64,000 nt of DNA from Symbiodinium kawagutii (lineage: Eukaryota > Sar > Dinophyceae > Suessiales > Symbiodiniaceae), in the NCBI GenBank assembly GCA_009767595.1, contig VSDK01012888.1, positions 185,357 to 249,356 of the forward strand, read 5' to 3'. Below the pieces are notes generated by a model. It searched no databases. It had not been told where the DNA came from and worked only from the letters and a program-made list of their open reading frames with translations. Of the stretch, positions 51,823 through 63,748 are shown in pieces (the first letter of the stretch is position 1; each line of letters begins with the position of its first letter). Position numbers and translations under genes: made by a program.

Positions 51823-53756
51823 TAACCAATGGTTCTTAAGCTGGGTAGGAGCGGTTGTATGACGAAAAGTTGGAATATTGATGACCAATGGTTATAAAAG
51901 GGTTCTTGTTATTTTTTTCCATCGCCAAGGGGTTGTAACAACCAACTAAGGTTGTACATGAATTGGAGAATAATGGTTACCGAGTATACTAAGCATAATA
52001 GGGGTTGTACAATTTGAGGTTGATTCATTAATGTTTTCAAGCATACTTAGTATAGTGGTTAATAGTGGTATCCCCACAACTGTGGTCATCCCTACTAGCG
52101 GTTGTCATTAGCTGGCTAATAGCCAACAACAGCGGGGATGTACATGGAAATACCGGCTATATGGGTCAAACCATTAACCGATCAACCTTGCTGGTTACCT
52201 ATAGCTGCTTCATGGCTGACAAATGTGTATAAAAATCAAGAATAACGGGGGGGATATACCAACTATCATATCATCAACAAGCAACGGTTTATGATAAGAG
52301 ATACATTGGCTAATGACCAAATACCCTGGAGGGACCATAACCAACAATAGCAGCTAGTTGATCATCAATAGGAAGGGGTAATACCCAAGAACACTAGTTG
52401 GAATACAATGGCAAATGATACTAATTTTAAAATTGGGGATACAAGGTTTCGACTCACAGCCAAATGGATGTTTGTGGTGATGGTTTCATCACGCTGTTGC
52501 TGGATATGAAGCATTTGTACCATTATTCTCTTCATATGGGTTGATCGGGTTCATCTCGGTTCATGTCATGGCTCTTGGATCATCAATGGTGGGTGGGATA
52601 ATTCACCTCCGCCCATCAAGTGTGATGGTGTATCAGCGTTAGTGGAATAATGCTCCATCAGCCCCCTATGTTGTTGATGGTCCATCAATCCTACAGTAAT
52701 TTGGTTTATAGTGGTCAACCGTGAGGAGCATTTGTATTGGTGGTTAGGTTCAGGATGGCTGAAATGGGGTCATGACAATGATGGTTCATCTATGTTAATC
52801 TTAGCTCATAGTTCCTGACATCTTTAAACGATGGTTAATGACATGGGCCAGGGAGAATGGGTTTACTGTTTGGATAGAGGTCATTGGGACTTTGTGCGTT
52901 ATCATTTCGTTGGATACCTAATTGCTTTTGATCAGTGCATTATTGTTCTCTAGTTTCAGAATAGATTTCCGAATCCTACGGCCCTACAAACACTAATACT
53001 ACCATGTTTTTTCAATAATTTTGGCTGTAGCTCATACACTGGTGGTTCATGATGGTCGATTCATAGCTCACGTTCCTTGTCAATCATGGATTTGATTTGA
53101 TGGATCCTGGAGTGAGAGAGCGTTGTAGCGCGTTTTCGCCCACCTGTCAGAACATGTCAAAATTTATGCCAGAAAATATGTCAGACTGGGATGTAGGTGT
53201 GAAGATATGACGATGACTGGAGCTCAAGTTGATTGTTTGATGCCGCTCAAGCGGCATGGTCTTGGCACTTTCACACGCGTCCGCAACCCAGTGAAAGTAC
53301 GACATGGATCACCTTCCAATGCTCGCGGCATATGGATGTCGCAATTGGAACAAGAAAACAACTCCGGACCTATCGTGGGTACCAGTCATACATACCGTTA
53401 TGATTCACTATGTGCCCTTGATTCGACGTCATTCACAATGGTGATTAACATCTATTAACGAGTGATAGCCACGATTGCGCTAATCATGAGACTCAGCCAT
53501 GCGCCCAAAGCATTCATGATATGCACAGAATTTGATGCCTGGGATAAACAAGCGATTGAATCTAGAAACATGCCTACCCAAATGCGATTAGATTGCCCGC
53601 ATCATTTCATGTCATAAATGATGGTTCAGTAAATCTGATGGTTCAGTAAATTTTTAAATGGTATAATAATGGAACCCAGGGATGCATCATCCATCAACTA
53701 TTACTAGCTGTCCGCGTACCTAGCCATCAAACTATCAACCCTGCTTCTGCTGCCAG
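51823..53756. other. AT-rich, repeat-like, no exon
   Basis: About 1.9 kb of short TGGTTAATAG, CATGATGGTT and CATCAATGG phrases. Nothing coding is supported. Confidence 0.5.
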
Positions 53757-53828
53757 CCTCTGTTGGAGAAGACGTCTCAGTCCACTCTGCCGAGCCTCGC
53801 CAACATGCCAACGCCCAGTCTTACCATG
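53757..53828 (+). CDS. Possible plus-strand exon
   Basis: Exactly 24 phase-0 codons, PLLEKTSQSTLPSLANMPTP and SLTM, between the acceptor GCTGCCAG and a GC donor (ATG|GCAGGG). Ser/Pro/Leu-rich, so weak. Confidence 0.35.
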
Positions 53829-54070
53829 GCAGGGGACCACCTGACATGATTGAGGGTCCTTGTCACAAAAAACTTCACGAACATGACCATCACACACCTA
53901 TCGTACCAACCTCATTGTCAAACACGTCAAAAACAAACACTCTCTCTCACTTTATTCGCAAAATAGTTGGTCGGCCTCAATCGAATGGACACACCGAAAT
54001 GTTAGAGAGCGAGGCCCTCGAGGCTTCTGGTTTCTACCCAATGCTGAGCAAGACCTAAAGAATGACGCTT

Positions 54071-54167
54071 ATGGTGGCTTCTTAAAATGGAAGTGCCCAA
54101 AAATGGCTGGTTCATTGTTAACAATAATGGATGATTCGGGGTGTCCCCTGTTTTGAGGAACACCCAT
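54071..54167. mobile_element. Family B element, copy B4
   Basis: Starts ATGGTGGCTTCTTAAAATGG and ends CCCTGTTTTGAGGAACACCC(AT). The interior has GGTTCATTGTTAACAATAAT and GGATGATTCGGGG. In reverse orientation it aligns along its whole length with B5. 97 bp. Confidence 0.8.
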
Positions 54168-54560
54168 ATTTATATATCTTCTGGAATCGTTTGGCACTTT
54201 GTGCGAAATGAATGACCACATGGTATCATGATCAAAGACATTTCTATTGGCAGCGGTATCTAGCCTGTAAACCACCAAACTTCTGCCGTGTTCCCCGTAT
54301 GACGATACAACAACCGGACTGTCATGTGGCAATTCCATGTGAACCAAGATCCAAGCACCTTTCAACAAGTTGTTGGCCAGCAACCGGTAACCAGTGTCAC
54401 GGGATGCCATGGGCATGGCTCACCACATGCCGCCAAGCACCCAAGAATGATCAAGGACGACGGTTGTTGAATGTTGGGCAATAACTTGATAAGCTATAAA
54501 GGAACGCAAACATCATTGCTGTAGAAACACCACGGCCACATCGTTTCACACACGAATGAC

Positions 54561-54649
54561 CTTTTTGCCTCAGCTCTTGATCTTCTTTTGGAGGTCGAGC
54601 AGGCCCAATGAAAAGATGCTCAGTTCTGAAGACTGCGTAGTGTCTGTCC
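54561..54649 (-). CDS. Exon, basic
   Basis: The acceptor TCACGAAG and the donor AAAAG|GTCATT enclose RHYAVFRTEHLFIGPARPPK and EDQELRQK. Natural composition. Confidence 0.5.
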
Positions 54650-54797
54650 CTTCGTGACAGCACAGCAGTTCTATTTTCAAGGGAGTTGCGCTGAATGAGC
54701 CACAGCCAAAACCATGGCTCAATAACCCCTGTTGTTGGTTGCTGGGCATTTCATTGCGCACACGTGCAACATAAATATGGGGACATCAATCATGGTA

Positions 54798-54798
54798 G

Positions 54799-54839
<41 letters not shown>

Positions 54840-54928
54840 ATCTGACTATCTTTGTGCCGATCAAGCGATGCAACGCCGATCAAGCGATGCAACGCCGATC
54901 AACCAACTATGCAACGCCGATCAACCAA
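54798..54928 (+). repeat. (ATG)n tract and 19-bp tandem repeat
   Basis: About thirteen ATG triplets (54,798-54,838). From 54,857 to 54,928 follow copies of GATCAAGCGATGCAACGCC, the last ones with CCAACTATG or CCAACG variants. Confidence 0.9.
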
Positions 54929-54948
54929 CGTGGAACAGCCAGCTGCAG

Positions 54949-55027
54949 GCAGCGCTCAAAGAAATCCATAGTGCAAGACCTGCATCTTCACCTGTGGCAT
55001 CAGCCAGAAGGTCCACTGGGCACATCA
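54949..55027 (+). CDS. Plus-strand exon
   Basis: The acceptor CAGCTGCAG and the donor ATCA|GTGAAA enclose AALKEIHSARPASSPVASAR and RSTGHI. Good splice sites; Ser/Ala-rich tail. Confidence 0.55.
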
Positions 55028-56635
55028 GTGAAAGTTTCAATAATCCGTGCTTCCTAATCAAAACTTCCTCTATATTTGATATAAAACGCCCAGCGTAGTT
55101 TTTGCTACTAGTGGTACTTTTTGTATTTGGGGGGCCACCGTCAACCCCAGAATATGAAGGTTAAAACCTGAATCTTAAAAACTAGAACTCCCTAGCGGAA
55201 ACTTGAAAAAGAAAACAACTCCGGCACGCCAACCCCTAAGATTGAATTCAACACATCAATATAAAACTAGAACTCACTAGTTGTTCCTTTTCTATTACAC
55301 CCTAAGATTAAAACAAACCAGCTCGGGCAAGCCAACCCCTCATGACTCATGTTGAATTTACACCAAAAAAAAAACAAAAACCAAAAAACACTAGAACCCT
55401 CTAGTTTTTCCAACTCTATTCCGGCAAGCCACCCCAATATGAAACAAAAAGCCTTCATTAAAACACTGAGTGCTCAGCTGCAAATGGAAATACCCGAAGG
55501 TGGACTAGTTTTTTTTCTATATTAGAGGGTAAGCACTGCTTGCGGGAGCTTCCCTCTAATATTGGTTGTTAAAATTAGGCAATTAACAGAACAAATCATG
55601 CAAACTCCAAAAAAACGAAAACAACTTGGACCATGGTTGTTTTGTTGGGAGGGGCACGTTGAGCAATAGGAAGCGAGGATTAGTCATTAACTAACCACCA
55701 GTTAACCATCAAGTATCACTCAAAATGTGTCAAAGTGCTGCAAAGAATTATGGTCATGTAATGCCATAAGGCCATGTTTCTCACTCTCGGCTTCCATGAT
55801 AGTTTTCCGTTAAGATCCAGCACTGCAAAACATTACCAACATGATTTCATGGCATGGCATGTGTGAAAACAATCGTGGCCGCCAGCCAAGGGGATTTCAA
55901 AAATGATGATTGCGAACCCAACTGCCAATGGGTCGATGATTGCTGATGACCGTCTCCAAACTGTGGTTTAGATATTGGTTTCAACAGTGTGAAATCAAAG
56001 TCGATAAATGGCTGTATCCCATTTACCATTTGGACAAACGTGACCCCCCAAAAAAAACCAGGCAACAGTGAGGACATAACTGTATATCTATATGTTTCTA
56101 AATATATTTATATATGTATATGTTTGCGCTATGCCCACATAACAGTATGTACAGTGCAGAGCGGGCAAGTCGTTTCACCAGGGCTTCCAACCATCCAGGT
56201 GTTTCATGAGATAGCCGCGGGCTAAGTGTTCCCATGCCATGGAATATTGTGCAGGACTCAAACCAGGTAGGTCGTTGCTCCCGTCATAGCATGCAGGGTG
56301 TGCGCATAGAATCTGTAGTTGGTGTATTGTTTCACATTCTTCATAATATCACACATCACACCAATGATCAATCAACAGTTGGTTAATCACCACTCTTGTT
56401 TCCCTCGATAGTTGATTGTCAACTCTTGATCCATCGTTGGCCATGCCTCATCTTTTTAGTTTAGATTGTGTCAAACATGATAACTGTTTCTCCCAAATAC
56501 TTGGTCATGTCAACCAAGAAACAAAAGTTCATCATCCATCAGCAGGTGGCCAACATGAAAAAACAATACCTAATCAATCCCAAACTGGCATCATAAAGCA
56601 AATCTAAGAAACAATCCCAAATCGACATAAATTAT

Positions 56636-56688
<53 letters not shown>

Positions 56689-57163
56689 CTCTAAAACAAA
56701 TCCATAACCAACATAAATCACTAGAACAATAAAACCAAAACCAATTACAAACTGACAGTCATCACAATCACAAACCTAAAACGAATCCCAGACCGACATA
56801 ACTCACGATAACAACAAATCTAATAGCAGTCAAACCGACAAAACTCATCACAACATTTAAGGCCAATCACTAATAGCTCAAATAAAAATAACTAAGCGAC
56901 ATGTATCATAACAATCACAAATCTTAAGCCAATCACTAGCCGACACAAATCATAACAATCACAAATCTAAAACCAATAACTAATCGACATAAAATCATGA
57001 CAATCATCACTAACAAACATAAATCATGACAATCACAAATCAAAACACATCGAAACCTTTCTCCATAAGCCCCACAAAAAAAAAAAAAAAAAAACTAAGA
57101 AAACACGGATTTCTAGATGGTCCCCCAGATCGACATCCATCGACATCCAGGCAGCCGTGGCAC
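55028..57163. other. Repeat-rich, no exon
   Basis: Contains CTAGAACTC/ACTAGTT words (55,180-55,510), an (AAC)n tract (56,636-56,689), a loose minisatellite built on CATAAATCATAACAATCACA (56,590-57,060), and an A19 run near 57,075. Confidence 0.6.
56590..57060 (+). repeat. (AAC)n and CATAAATCATAACAATCACA minisatellite
   Basis: About eighteen AAC triplets, then at least six imperfect copies of a 40-60 bp unit containing CGACATAAATCATAACAATC and ACAAATCTAAAACCAATCAC. Confidence 0.85.
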
Positions 57164-57256
57164 AAGATCTTTCGAGTCTCGAATGGCCCCCATGATCTCC
57201 TCAGGCGTTCCCCCCACGCCGTTCACGGTCTTGATGCGGTCGTGAACTCCCACGGC
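57164..57256 (-). CDS. PDZ-like domain exon
   Basis: Exactly 31 phase-0 codons between the acceptor CTCTCCAG and the donor GATCTT|GTGCCA. Product AVGVHDRIKTVNGVGGTPEE then IMGAIRDSKDL. The pattern GVxDRIxxVNGxxGTPEExxxAI is that of the central strand and second helix of PDZ domains (VGDxIxxVNG), which bind short C-terminal peptides. The carboxylate-binding loop would be in an upstream exon that I did not find. Confidence 0.65.
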
Positions 57257-58515
57257 CTGGAGAGCCGAGGGACATCCATGGTGGAAACCCATGGTTGGGC
57301 CGCCAACGGAAGGCGTTTGATATAGGTTTTGCGATGATTTCTAGGAATGTCACTTACGATCTTTCCCAGGAAAGTGACGAATGTGTAGAGGATGACTTGT
57401 AAAAACTGCCTGGTGATTTCAAAATGACTTTAATTGTGTCAAGCATATAGGATGATTCTTCGAATGACTTGTGGGATGGCTTATAACCACCAACCAGGTA
57501 AAATACATACATATGCCATCAAATCAGCACGGCTCTTGTGATCATTGCTTTGGATCACACACTTCCAGAAACACACGCCCCCTAGGCTGTACACACACAC
57601 ACATATATGTGAATATATATATATATATAGACATAGGTATATCAACACACCAAACTGTCACGTAGTTGACCTCAGGGCATGGCAAGAACGACAAATCTTC
57701 TGGCACAAATTTTGAGTACAAACAGGTGATGGTTGGCACATCGTTCACACCTTCCAGCTCAATTCCAGTTTTCCTTGCGACTGTTCATTCTATATTCAAA
57801 CATGTGCAAAACAAGGTATGTTAAGAGCAAATGCTATACGGGTCTCGACGTTACATGTTTTGTGAATACTGCCCTGGTTACATGTCTACATGGTGCCTTC
57901 AAAGAACATTGTATAACTATATATTTGGAGGTGTGTGAAATGTTTCCAAAAATTGACATTAAATTCGTAATTCCATGCGTGCCGCCTAATGGTTTGCTTG
58001 AGAAATTCCTTGGGAATTGTTGGATGAAAACACTGTTGTATTGAGATCTGTGTCCAAATGTTGCTAACGCATGAGAGGTGCCATATTGACATAGAGCTAT
58101 TTCTTTCTTGGACGTGGTTCCTGTGTAGAAATGCGGCGACGCAAACGTTCGCACTTCAGGCAGAAGCATGTGCCGCTGCCGGAGATGGTTGAAGCTTTTG
58201 CTGGCGGGGAGCTAGCGCGAAAAACGGCCGACCAACACACAAAATCGACGGGACACATCTACCTTGACTCTCAATTGCCCTATTTAGGATTAATACCCAT
58301 TATTTTGGAACTTTCACCCATTTTTATGGGGTAATTGAGGGTCAAGGTATACAAATCTTGCCAGTAGCTGAATGATTGGCTGGCACTGCACATATGCACA
58401 AACAGCTTTTTCAATCACAAGCTGCGTCAATGTGACACGAAAGTGATAAGATTTAGATAGGATACAGGACGCCTATCAACAAAGCATGATGCAAGGCAGA
58501 TTCGAAAAAACGTCC
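57257..58515. other. No supportable exon
   Basis: Holds a family A-like right end (ATAACCACCAACCAG, 57,484-57,499) and CA/TA tracts near 57,590-57,630. A plus-strand frame at 58,131-58,250 (MRRRKRSHFRQKHVPLPEMV) lacks a clear donor. Confidence 0.4.
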
Positions 58516-58581
58516 CTAGTGCTTGCCTAGCGGGCCTAGCAGGTTTGCTAGAGCTGACATGGGAAGTGCTGGCTTTACTTG
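58516..58581 (-). CDS. Possible C-terminal exon
   Basis: The acceptor GCGGGAAG leads to 21 codons, QVKPALPMSALANLLGPLGK, His, then TAG. Exactly in phase 0. Confidence 0.4.
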   Translation of the reverse strand, partial: QVKPALPMSALANLLGPLGKH

Positions 58582-59840
58582 CTTCCCGCCTTCTCTTTCA
58601 ATTGACAAACATACATCACTCCCATGAATTAATGGCATTCTAGTTCGGTTGCCTGACCAAGATTTTGGACAACCTGTCATATACAGCAATTGATTATAAA
58701 GAGAGCATCGAAGCATTGATTCGCGGACTAAAACAACTTCTAAAACATGCCGTAAAGTACATGAAACCTGAATGTCTATACAAATGCGTCTGCCCCGTCC
58801 AATACGGTACGAATGCGTTTGCCCCGCCCAGCCCAGAACAGAGTAGCGAACTACAGTAAACAAATTTCACTATACAGGGACATTTGAACATTGTCCTGAA
58901 GACTCTTGTCGCACCAAAAGTCCAAGAGTCATGGCTGACTCATGGACCCTCACAGTGATTCGTCTCAGGTCATTCTTTTCGACTGCTGGGATGGGACGGC
59001 CATGACCACGCTGTGATCTTGGTGGCAGCTAGTCATGCGATTTGAAATCATTGGGTGTCCCGGAGCCCCGAAAAATTGACGTGCATAGAACAATGAAAGA
59101 TATATGACTGGTTACAAGTAATGAATTATGGAGACGAGTCAAACTTGTCAGAATATTTTGTTTGAATACCTTTGACTATTTTGACTTGTATAGAACCGTC
59201 AGTTCGTGACGAGGGGAAAAGCGACCGCTCGTCCGGCTATCCACGTGTCAGTCGGAGCTGCATCGGCCGACAGCCAAGGAGTCTTGGGAAGAGAGGCACG
59301 AGTGATGGTGAAATGCTTATACTGGTTGAACAATAACCCTTCGTAGTCGGCTGCTTGACCCTCTGCCAAAGGTAAAAGGTAAAAGGTTGAACAATAACCA
59401 TCAAAACAATTAATTGTCTTATAATGGTTCACAACAATGGTTAAATAATATGGTTGGTTGACACATGTTGATACTGGATGAAACAAAACTGGCTCGATAA
59501 TGGTTTGATGATGGTTTATCAATGGTTCAATATTGTTTTGATGATGGCTTAGAACGGCTTGACAATATAGTTTATGGACGATGGTTTAGCTGATTCAGGC
59601 GAATGAATGCTAATAAGAGTCCAAGCCACTACAATTGACCTAATTCCTCGTGCACCCTTGGGACCCAACACGTGGATCCAAACGATGCTTGCACTGGGAT
59701 GGATACAATGTCCGGTTGACCGGGTGCTATTGCCATATGGGTGGCCCATCTGGCCTGTTCTGGATTCTGGGTGTTCCAAGCGCCCAAAAGCCCACCATTG
59801 ATCTTGGCCTCAGCAATGGAGAATGGGGATCCAAACTTCC
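58582..59840. other. No clear exon; repeat words
   Basis: ORFs around 58,665-58,890 and 59,200-59,300 are open on both strands. 59,330-59,600 is built of AATGGTT and GATGATGGTTTA-like words. Confidence 0.4.
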
Positions 59841-59902
59841 CAGGTCATCAAAAATGCCTGACTCGAGTCATGACTTGCTGCCTGGATACATGGACTTGTT
59901 CA
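59840..59902 (-). CDS. Exon downstream of element B5
   Basis: After the acceptor ATGCAAG the frame, taken over from the exon at 60,016-60,092, reads EQVHVSRQQVMTRVRHF and a stop. The left edge is that stop; a donor before it is possible. Confidence 0.35.
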
Positions 59903-60016
59903 CTTGCATACATGCGGGTTTCTCAAAATAAGGGTGCCCCCAAATCATCCTTTACTAGCCGTTCGTAACAATAAACCATTCATTTTTTGGGTCCCCGATT
60001 TTGAGACACCGCCACT
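59902..60016. mobile_element. Family B element B5 with 11-bp target duplication
   Basis: 115 bp flanked by TGGACTTGTTC (59,891-59,901 and 60,017-60,027). The left end has GCGGGTTTCTCAAAATAAGG, the right end CCCGATTTTGAGACACCGCC. In minus sense the element begins A|GTGGCG and ends GCAAG|T, so GT and AG sit one base inside its ends. The reading frames of the flanking exons join without a stop. Confidence 0.8.
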
Positions 60017-60092
60017 TGGACTTGTTCCCTCGCAAAATTTGAATGCCTGCACTGCACTTGCTTTGCAAGCCGACATTGTCTCCAACTTGCAA
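60016..60092 (-). CDS. Exon resembling a dinoflagellate VGDxVxLxS domain
   Basis: The acceptor GGTCCCAG leads to LQVGDNVGLQSKCSAGIQIL then RGNKS, ending at element B5. The pattern VGDxVxLxSxxxxGxxxLxxGxxG recalls a small beta domain I associate with dinoflagellate proteins. Two other frames over the same DNA are also open, so this rests on pattern recognition. Confidence 0.4.
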
Positions 60093-60316
60093 CTGGGACC
60101 AGCGACCAGAGTTTCATCCAAATATCGTTTGGGAGTCGTCCGTGGCAATAATAGGAACCACTAATAAAACAACTAGCTTTGATACATGGCTATTGGTCAA
60201 TATATGTTAAGATTAACCAATAATAATGGTGGATTGTGGCCAACAATAGTAGTGGGAAAACATACGAACAGGTCGTAATCAACGTACATACAAGGGAGAG
60301 AACAAGAATCCATGTT

Positions 60317-60413
60317 AGGGCGTCTCTCACAACAAGGGACCCCCTCTTAACCATTTCTAGTTACAAACCAACGCTTTTTTTGGTGGTCCCCTATGGCTTG
60401 AAGAACCACCATA
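60317..60413. mobile_element. Family B element, copy B6
   Basis: Starts GGGCGTCTCTCACAACAAGG and ends GGCTTGAAGAACCACC, with ACCATTTCTAGTTACAAACC inside. 97 bp. Confidence 0.65.
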
Positions 60414-60430
60414 TGGCAGTGGTCAGTTCA

Positions 60431-60532
60431 CCCTGTACCCCTGGTTCCCCTGTCATTAAATCATTGTTTTCCCTATGATTTGGTTGGTTTTTTCCGCCAT
60501 TATTGATGGTGAACTGGGTGACCCACAGCCAT
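60431..60532. repeat. Family D dispersed repeat, copy D2
   Basis: CCCTGTACCCCTGGTTCCCC start as in D1 (12,108). It ends GTGACCCACAGCCAT. It lies only 17 bases after B6. Confidence 0.65.
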
Positions 60533-61024
60533 ATACCTACCAAGAGTCCTGGATTTCCATCGGTTTCTCCCACTGCCAACGGGGGAACCCCTTGGGGAAG
60601 CTTGGCACCTGCAGCGCAGCATCACCGAGGCACAATCCAAGGGCTGATCGAGCCGGGTGCCTTGCGCGGTGGCCATTGCTATGATGGCAAGCGCTTTCCA
60701 GGGCAAAACAAGACCATGGGTGATGATTGGCTGAAAAATGGTAGGGGATATGTAGGGGATACTTGATCAATATCTTTGATTGCAACTACTTGGCTTAGGC
60801 TAGTAGGGGATACTTGATCAATATTGGCAATTATTTATCGTAGGGATATCCATGGCTAGCAATGATGACTCAAAACCAAGAGAATTTCATGACATGCAAC
60901 ATGCCAACTGCAAGCACCATCGCGATGCACTCAAGCTCGCTTCAACGGGTTATCCACATGGGGCCATGTCCATGAGGATGTCCAAGCCTGACAACTCAGG
61001 GGAAATGATGGCTGTGAAACACAC

Positions 61025-61099
61025 CTGCCCCACGTGAACCAGCAGTGGGATGGAGCTGAAGGATGGTTTCATGGGCGCCCCCCATGGAAGCAGAGCTAC
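61025..61099 (-). CDS. Exon, 25 codons
   Basis: The acceptor GGGTGACAG and the donor GGCAG|GTGTGT enclose exactly 25 phase-0 codons starting VALLPWGAPMKPSFSSIPLL. A second frame is also open. Confidence 0.45.
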
Positions 61100-61189
61100 C
61101 TGTCACCCATGATCGGTTTGGAATCATCCCAGCATTCAGGAAACTCATGTTGGCACACCGCAATGTGGGGCCCCAACACCCTGTGCCTC

Positions 61190-61474
61190 TCAAATGAACC
61201 GGGAATGAACCATTGAACTGTCCTTAAACAAAACAGTCGAATAAAGAATCCTATCGGTTGACAAGTCCCACGTTGGCACGTCATCAGCTACCACTGGTGG
61301 TGTACAGCTGGATCGTCTCGTGCCTGCTACATGAACCAGGACGTTGACAGGGACAGCCACGGGACAAGTGGCCCTAAACGGGAACGCTTCTCTCCCCGTG
61401 TCCCCGGAAGGATTCTCCTCCAACCGTGGGTGAAACATGGTGGCAACTCGCCAGGTCGGCCGTCCGAGTTGCAT
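61190..61474 (-). CDS. Possible coding region, edges unknown
   Basis: A 94-codon open frame with VATMFHPRLEENPSGDTGRE and PPVVADDVPTWDLSTDRILY. Composition is plausible but no splice sites were settled. Confidence 0.3.
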   Translation of the reverse strand: MQLGRPTWRVATMFHPRLEENPSGDTGREAFPFRATCPVAVPVNVLVHVAGTRRSSCTPPVVADDVPTWDLSTDRILYSTVLFKDSSMVHSRFI

Positions 61475-62115
61475 TTGGGGCAGCTTTTTGGTAGTTCAGA
61501 ACGACACCCAGTTCACCGGGACGCTGCAAAGAGACCACCTGCGACATCATGAACTCGGTGGTAAACAGGGGCGGTTTTTTGTTTTTTGCATGGTCAAAGA
61601 ATGACAAGAGGATGTAAGGAACAACATGGAAAAACAATAAAATACAGCAATAGTATTAAGAATAATAATACGTGGTGGATGGGCTACTAGCCGGTAACTT
61701 GACCAGAAATGGCCGTGCCGACCAACTTGGCGTGGCTGACTAGAAAACATCCAAGCGGAAAATGTGGCGAAACATCACTGGAGTCAAGGTTGGAGAGGCA
61801 AGAGGCCAAATGAAGCCAGGCTGGGAACAGTGCAAAATATTGCACGAACCGATCCATGAACGATCCCCGGCATCCTTGGCAATGGAATGCCCGTCTGTCA
61901 CTGTTTCTCTATGTGGCTTCAGCCCATCTCAAGAACTGCCACGAATCAATGAAATATGGATGTAATATGCATGATGATGGGCATAGTGACAAACCATGAT
62001 GACAATGATGATGGTGGCTGGCAGCGGCGGATGGTGATACTCTGCCACCACTCGTTCTAAGCCCATCTGAAACATGATTCCCTTTCCAGCCCAAATCTGT
62101 CCGAATTTCAACTAC

Positions 62116-62215
62116 CATGTGGTCAGAACCCTCGTGGAAGCTCCTTTGCTCTCCCTTTGAAGGGCCAAAGGGATACCCCTGGCTCCTTAGCTCCCTCACA
62201 ACCACCAACCAAATG
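62116..62215. mobile_element. Family C element, copy C4
   Basis: Starts CATGTGGTCAGAACCCTCGT and ends CACAACCACCAACCAAATG. The terminal repeat CATTTGGTTGGTGGTTG is best preserved at this right end. In minus sense CATTTG|GTTGGT and GGTAG| give donor and acceptor. Confidence 0.7.
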
Positions 62216-62968
62216 AGTCAACCCTCGGCAACGATTCCAAGAGCCTTCTCTTTTGGACGTTGAACAATGAGGGTGAGAGGAGCCGTCTCCTGCTGACCGT
62301 CAACTCGTTGTTCCACCCAGTTGGGGACTGTTTCACTATGAAGCAGCGCCATGCCTGGAAACTGGTTGGTTTAAAATGTTTAAATGGATTTTGGATGATT
62401 TACCTTGGAATTAGTGATGAACTCATGACCCATCATTCACAAGTCTGGAAAAGAATCATCCACGCGCACACACACAGAAAATGCCTGAAGCATAGATGGT
62501 ATGAAATGAATGACAGCAGTGTTTGTTTCTAAAGCGCGTGTTGGGGTTTGAGCTTGTGGCAAGCGTAAATGTTGTTGAGGTGATGGTCATGTCATGGACT
62601 TCGTAAGATTTGGATAGATTAGGCATGCCGGTTCAAGCGTGCAGGTGTTGTTTAAACAATTAAGATCGATTAAACGAGTCTGAACAACATCTCGGATGGG
62701 CCTGTCCGGGGTTTAACTCCGTCAAACGTGACGCAATTTTGGAGGAAAACCTTTGAAAGCTGGGCTCCAGTGTGTAGCAGAGTAGTGCACCAACGAAATC
62801 ACTTCCAATCTATGATCTCAGTTACACCTGGCCATCCCAGAAGCTGTAATCTCTTTTGGTCTCCTTTATATATGCACATAAATTTAGATATATCATATTT
62901 AGAAATATATTTACGGTACATATTGATTCATGTCGTATATAAGGGTGTTTTACGCCTCGGATAACGAG

Positions 62969-63124
62969 GGACACGGGAAGTCCCATGACTCCCGTCGCGT
63001 ATTGCGGGTACAGCTCGCTCCCTCCCTGCCGTGGCTCCCCCCCCCAAGCCCTTTGGACACGGGAAGTCCCATGACTCCCGTCGCGTATTGCGGGTACAGC
63101 TCGCTCCCTCCCTGCCGTGGCTCC
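62969..63124 (+). repeat. Tandem duplication, about 70 bp, offset 86
   Basis: GGACACGGGAAGTCCCATGA starts both copies (62,969 and 63,055). They are identical for about 70 bases up to CCGTGGCTCC. Confidence 0.95.
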
Positions 63125-63201
63125 TGCCGCAAGGCCTTTGCGAGGTCGACGCTGGAGCCCTGGGTCCCTTGCACTTCCAAGATGCGATCGAACTCCTGAA
63201 G
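63108..63201 (-). CDS. Helical exon running into a tandem duplication
   Basis: The acceptor GTCTCAG leads to LQEFDRILEVQGTQGSSVDL and AKALRQEPRQGG. The frame then enters the duplicated block; a donor GAGCT|GTACCC is the likely end. Confidence 0.55.
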
Positions 63202-63229
63202 CTGAGACCAACTTGGCTGATGGTGGATG

Positions 63230-63500
63230 AACTTAGTACTTAGTGATATGATTCGTGATGATTAACTTAGTCGATCTTAGTAGATAGTGATATGCAATGA
63301 TGGATGAACTTAGTATACTAAGTTAGTAGCAGTGAGTAGTTAGTATGATTAACTTAGTAGTTGGTCATATGCTATCATGGTGGATTCACTTAGTAGTGAC
63401 TCAGTAGTGGACGAACCTGGCTTAACTTGGACTAACTCAGTCAATCCACCTGATTAACTTAGTAGTCAGTGATATGCTATTGTGGTGGATTGACTAAGTC
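63230..63500 (+). repeat. ACTTAGTAG-type minisatellite
   Basis: GATTAACTTAGTAG followed by TGATATGCTAT and TGGTGGATT recurs about three times (near 63,260, 63,345, 63,455). Confidence 0.8.
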
Positions 63501-63748
63501 AGCACTTACCCACCATTGATTTCAAAGAACTTCACCAATATCACATCACCATTGGCCCCTGTATGTAACATCATGCGGGTTAACTACCAAAAAGAGAAGC
63601 AGGACTGCAAAAATGGAGAATGGTTGACTTGCAAAGATGAACTTTGGGGAATCCCTTTTGGCTGATGGCTTTTCACCACCCCGTCCCGTCATGAAAAGAA
63701 TATGCGCAAGTCCACGGACAAACGATTGGTTGACATGTTTCATCCAAC

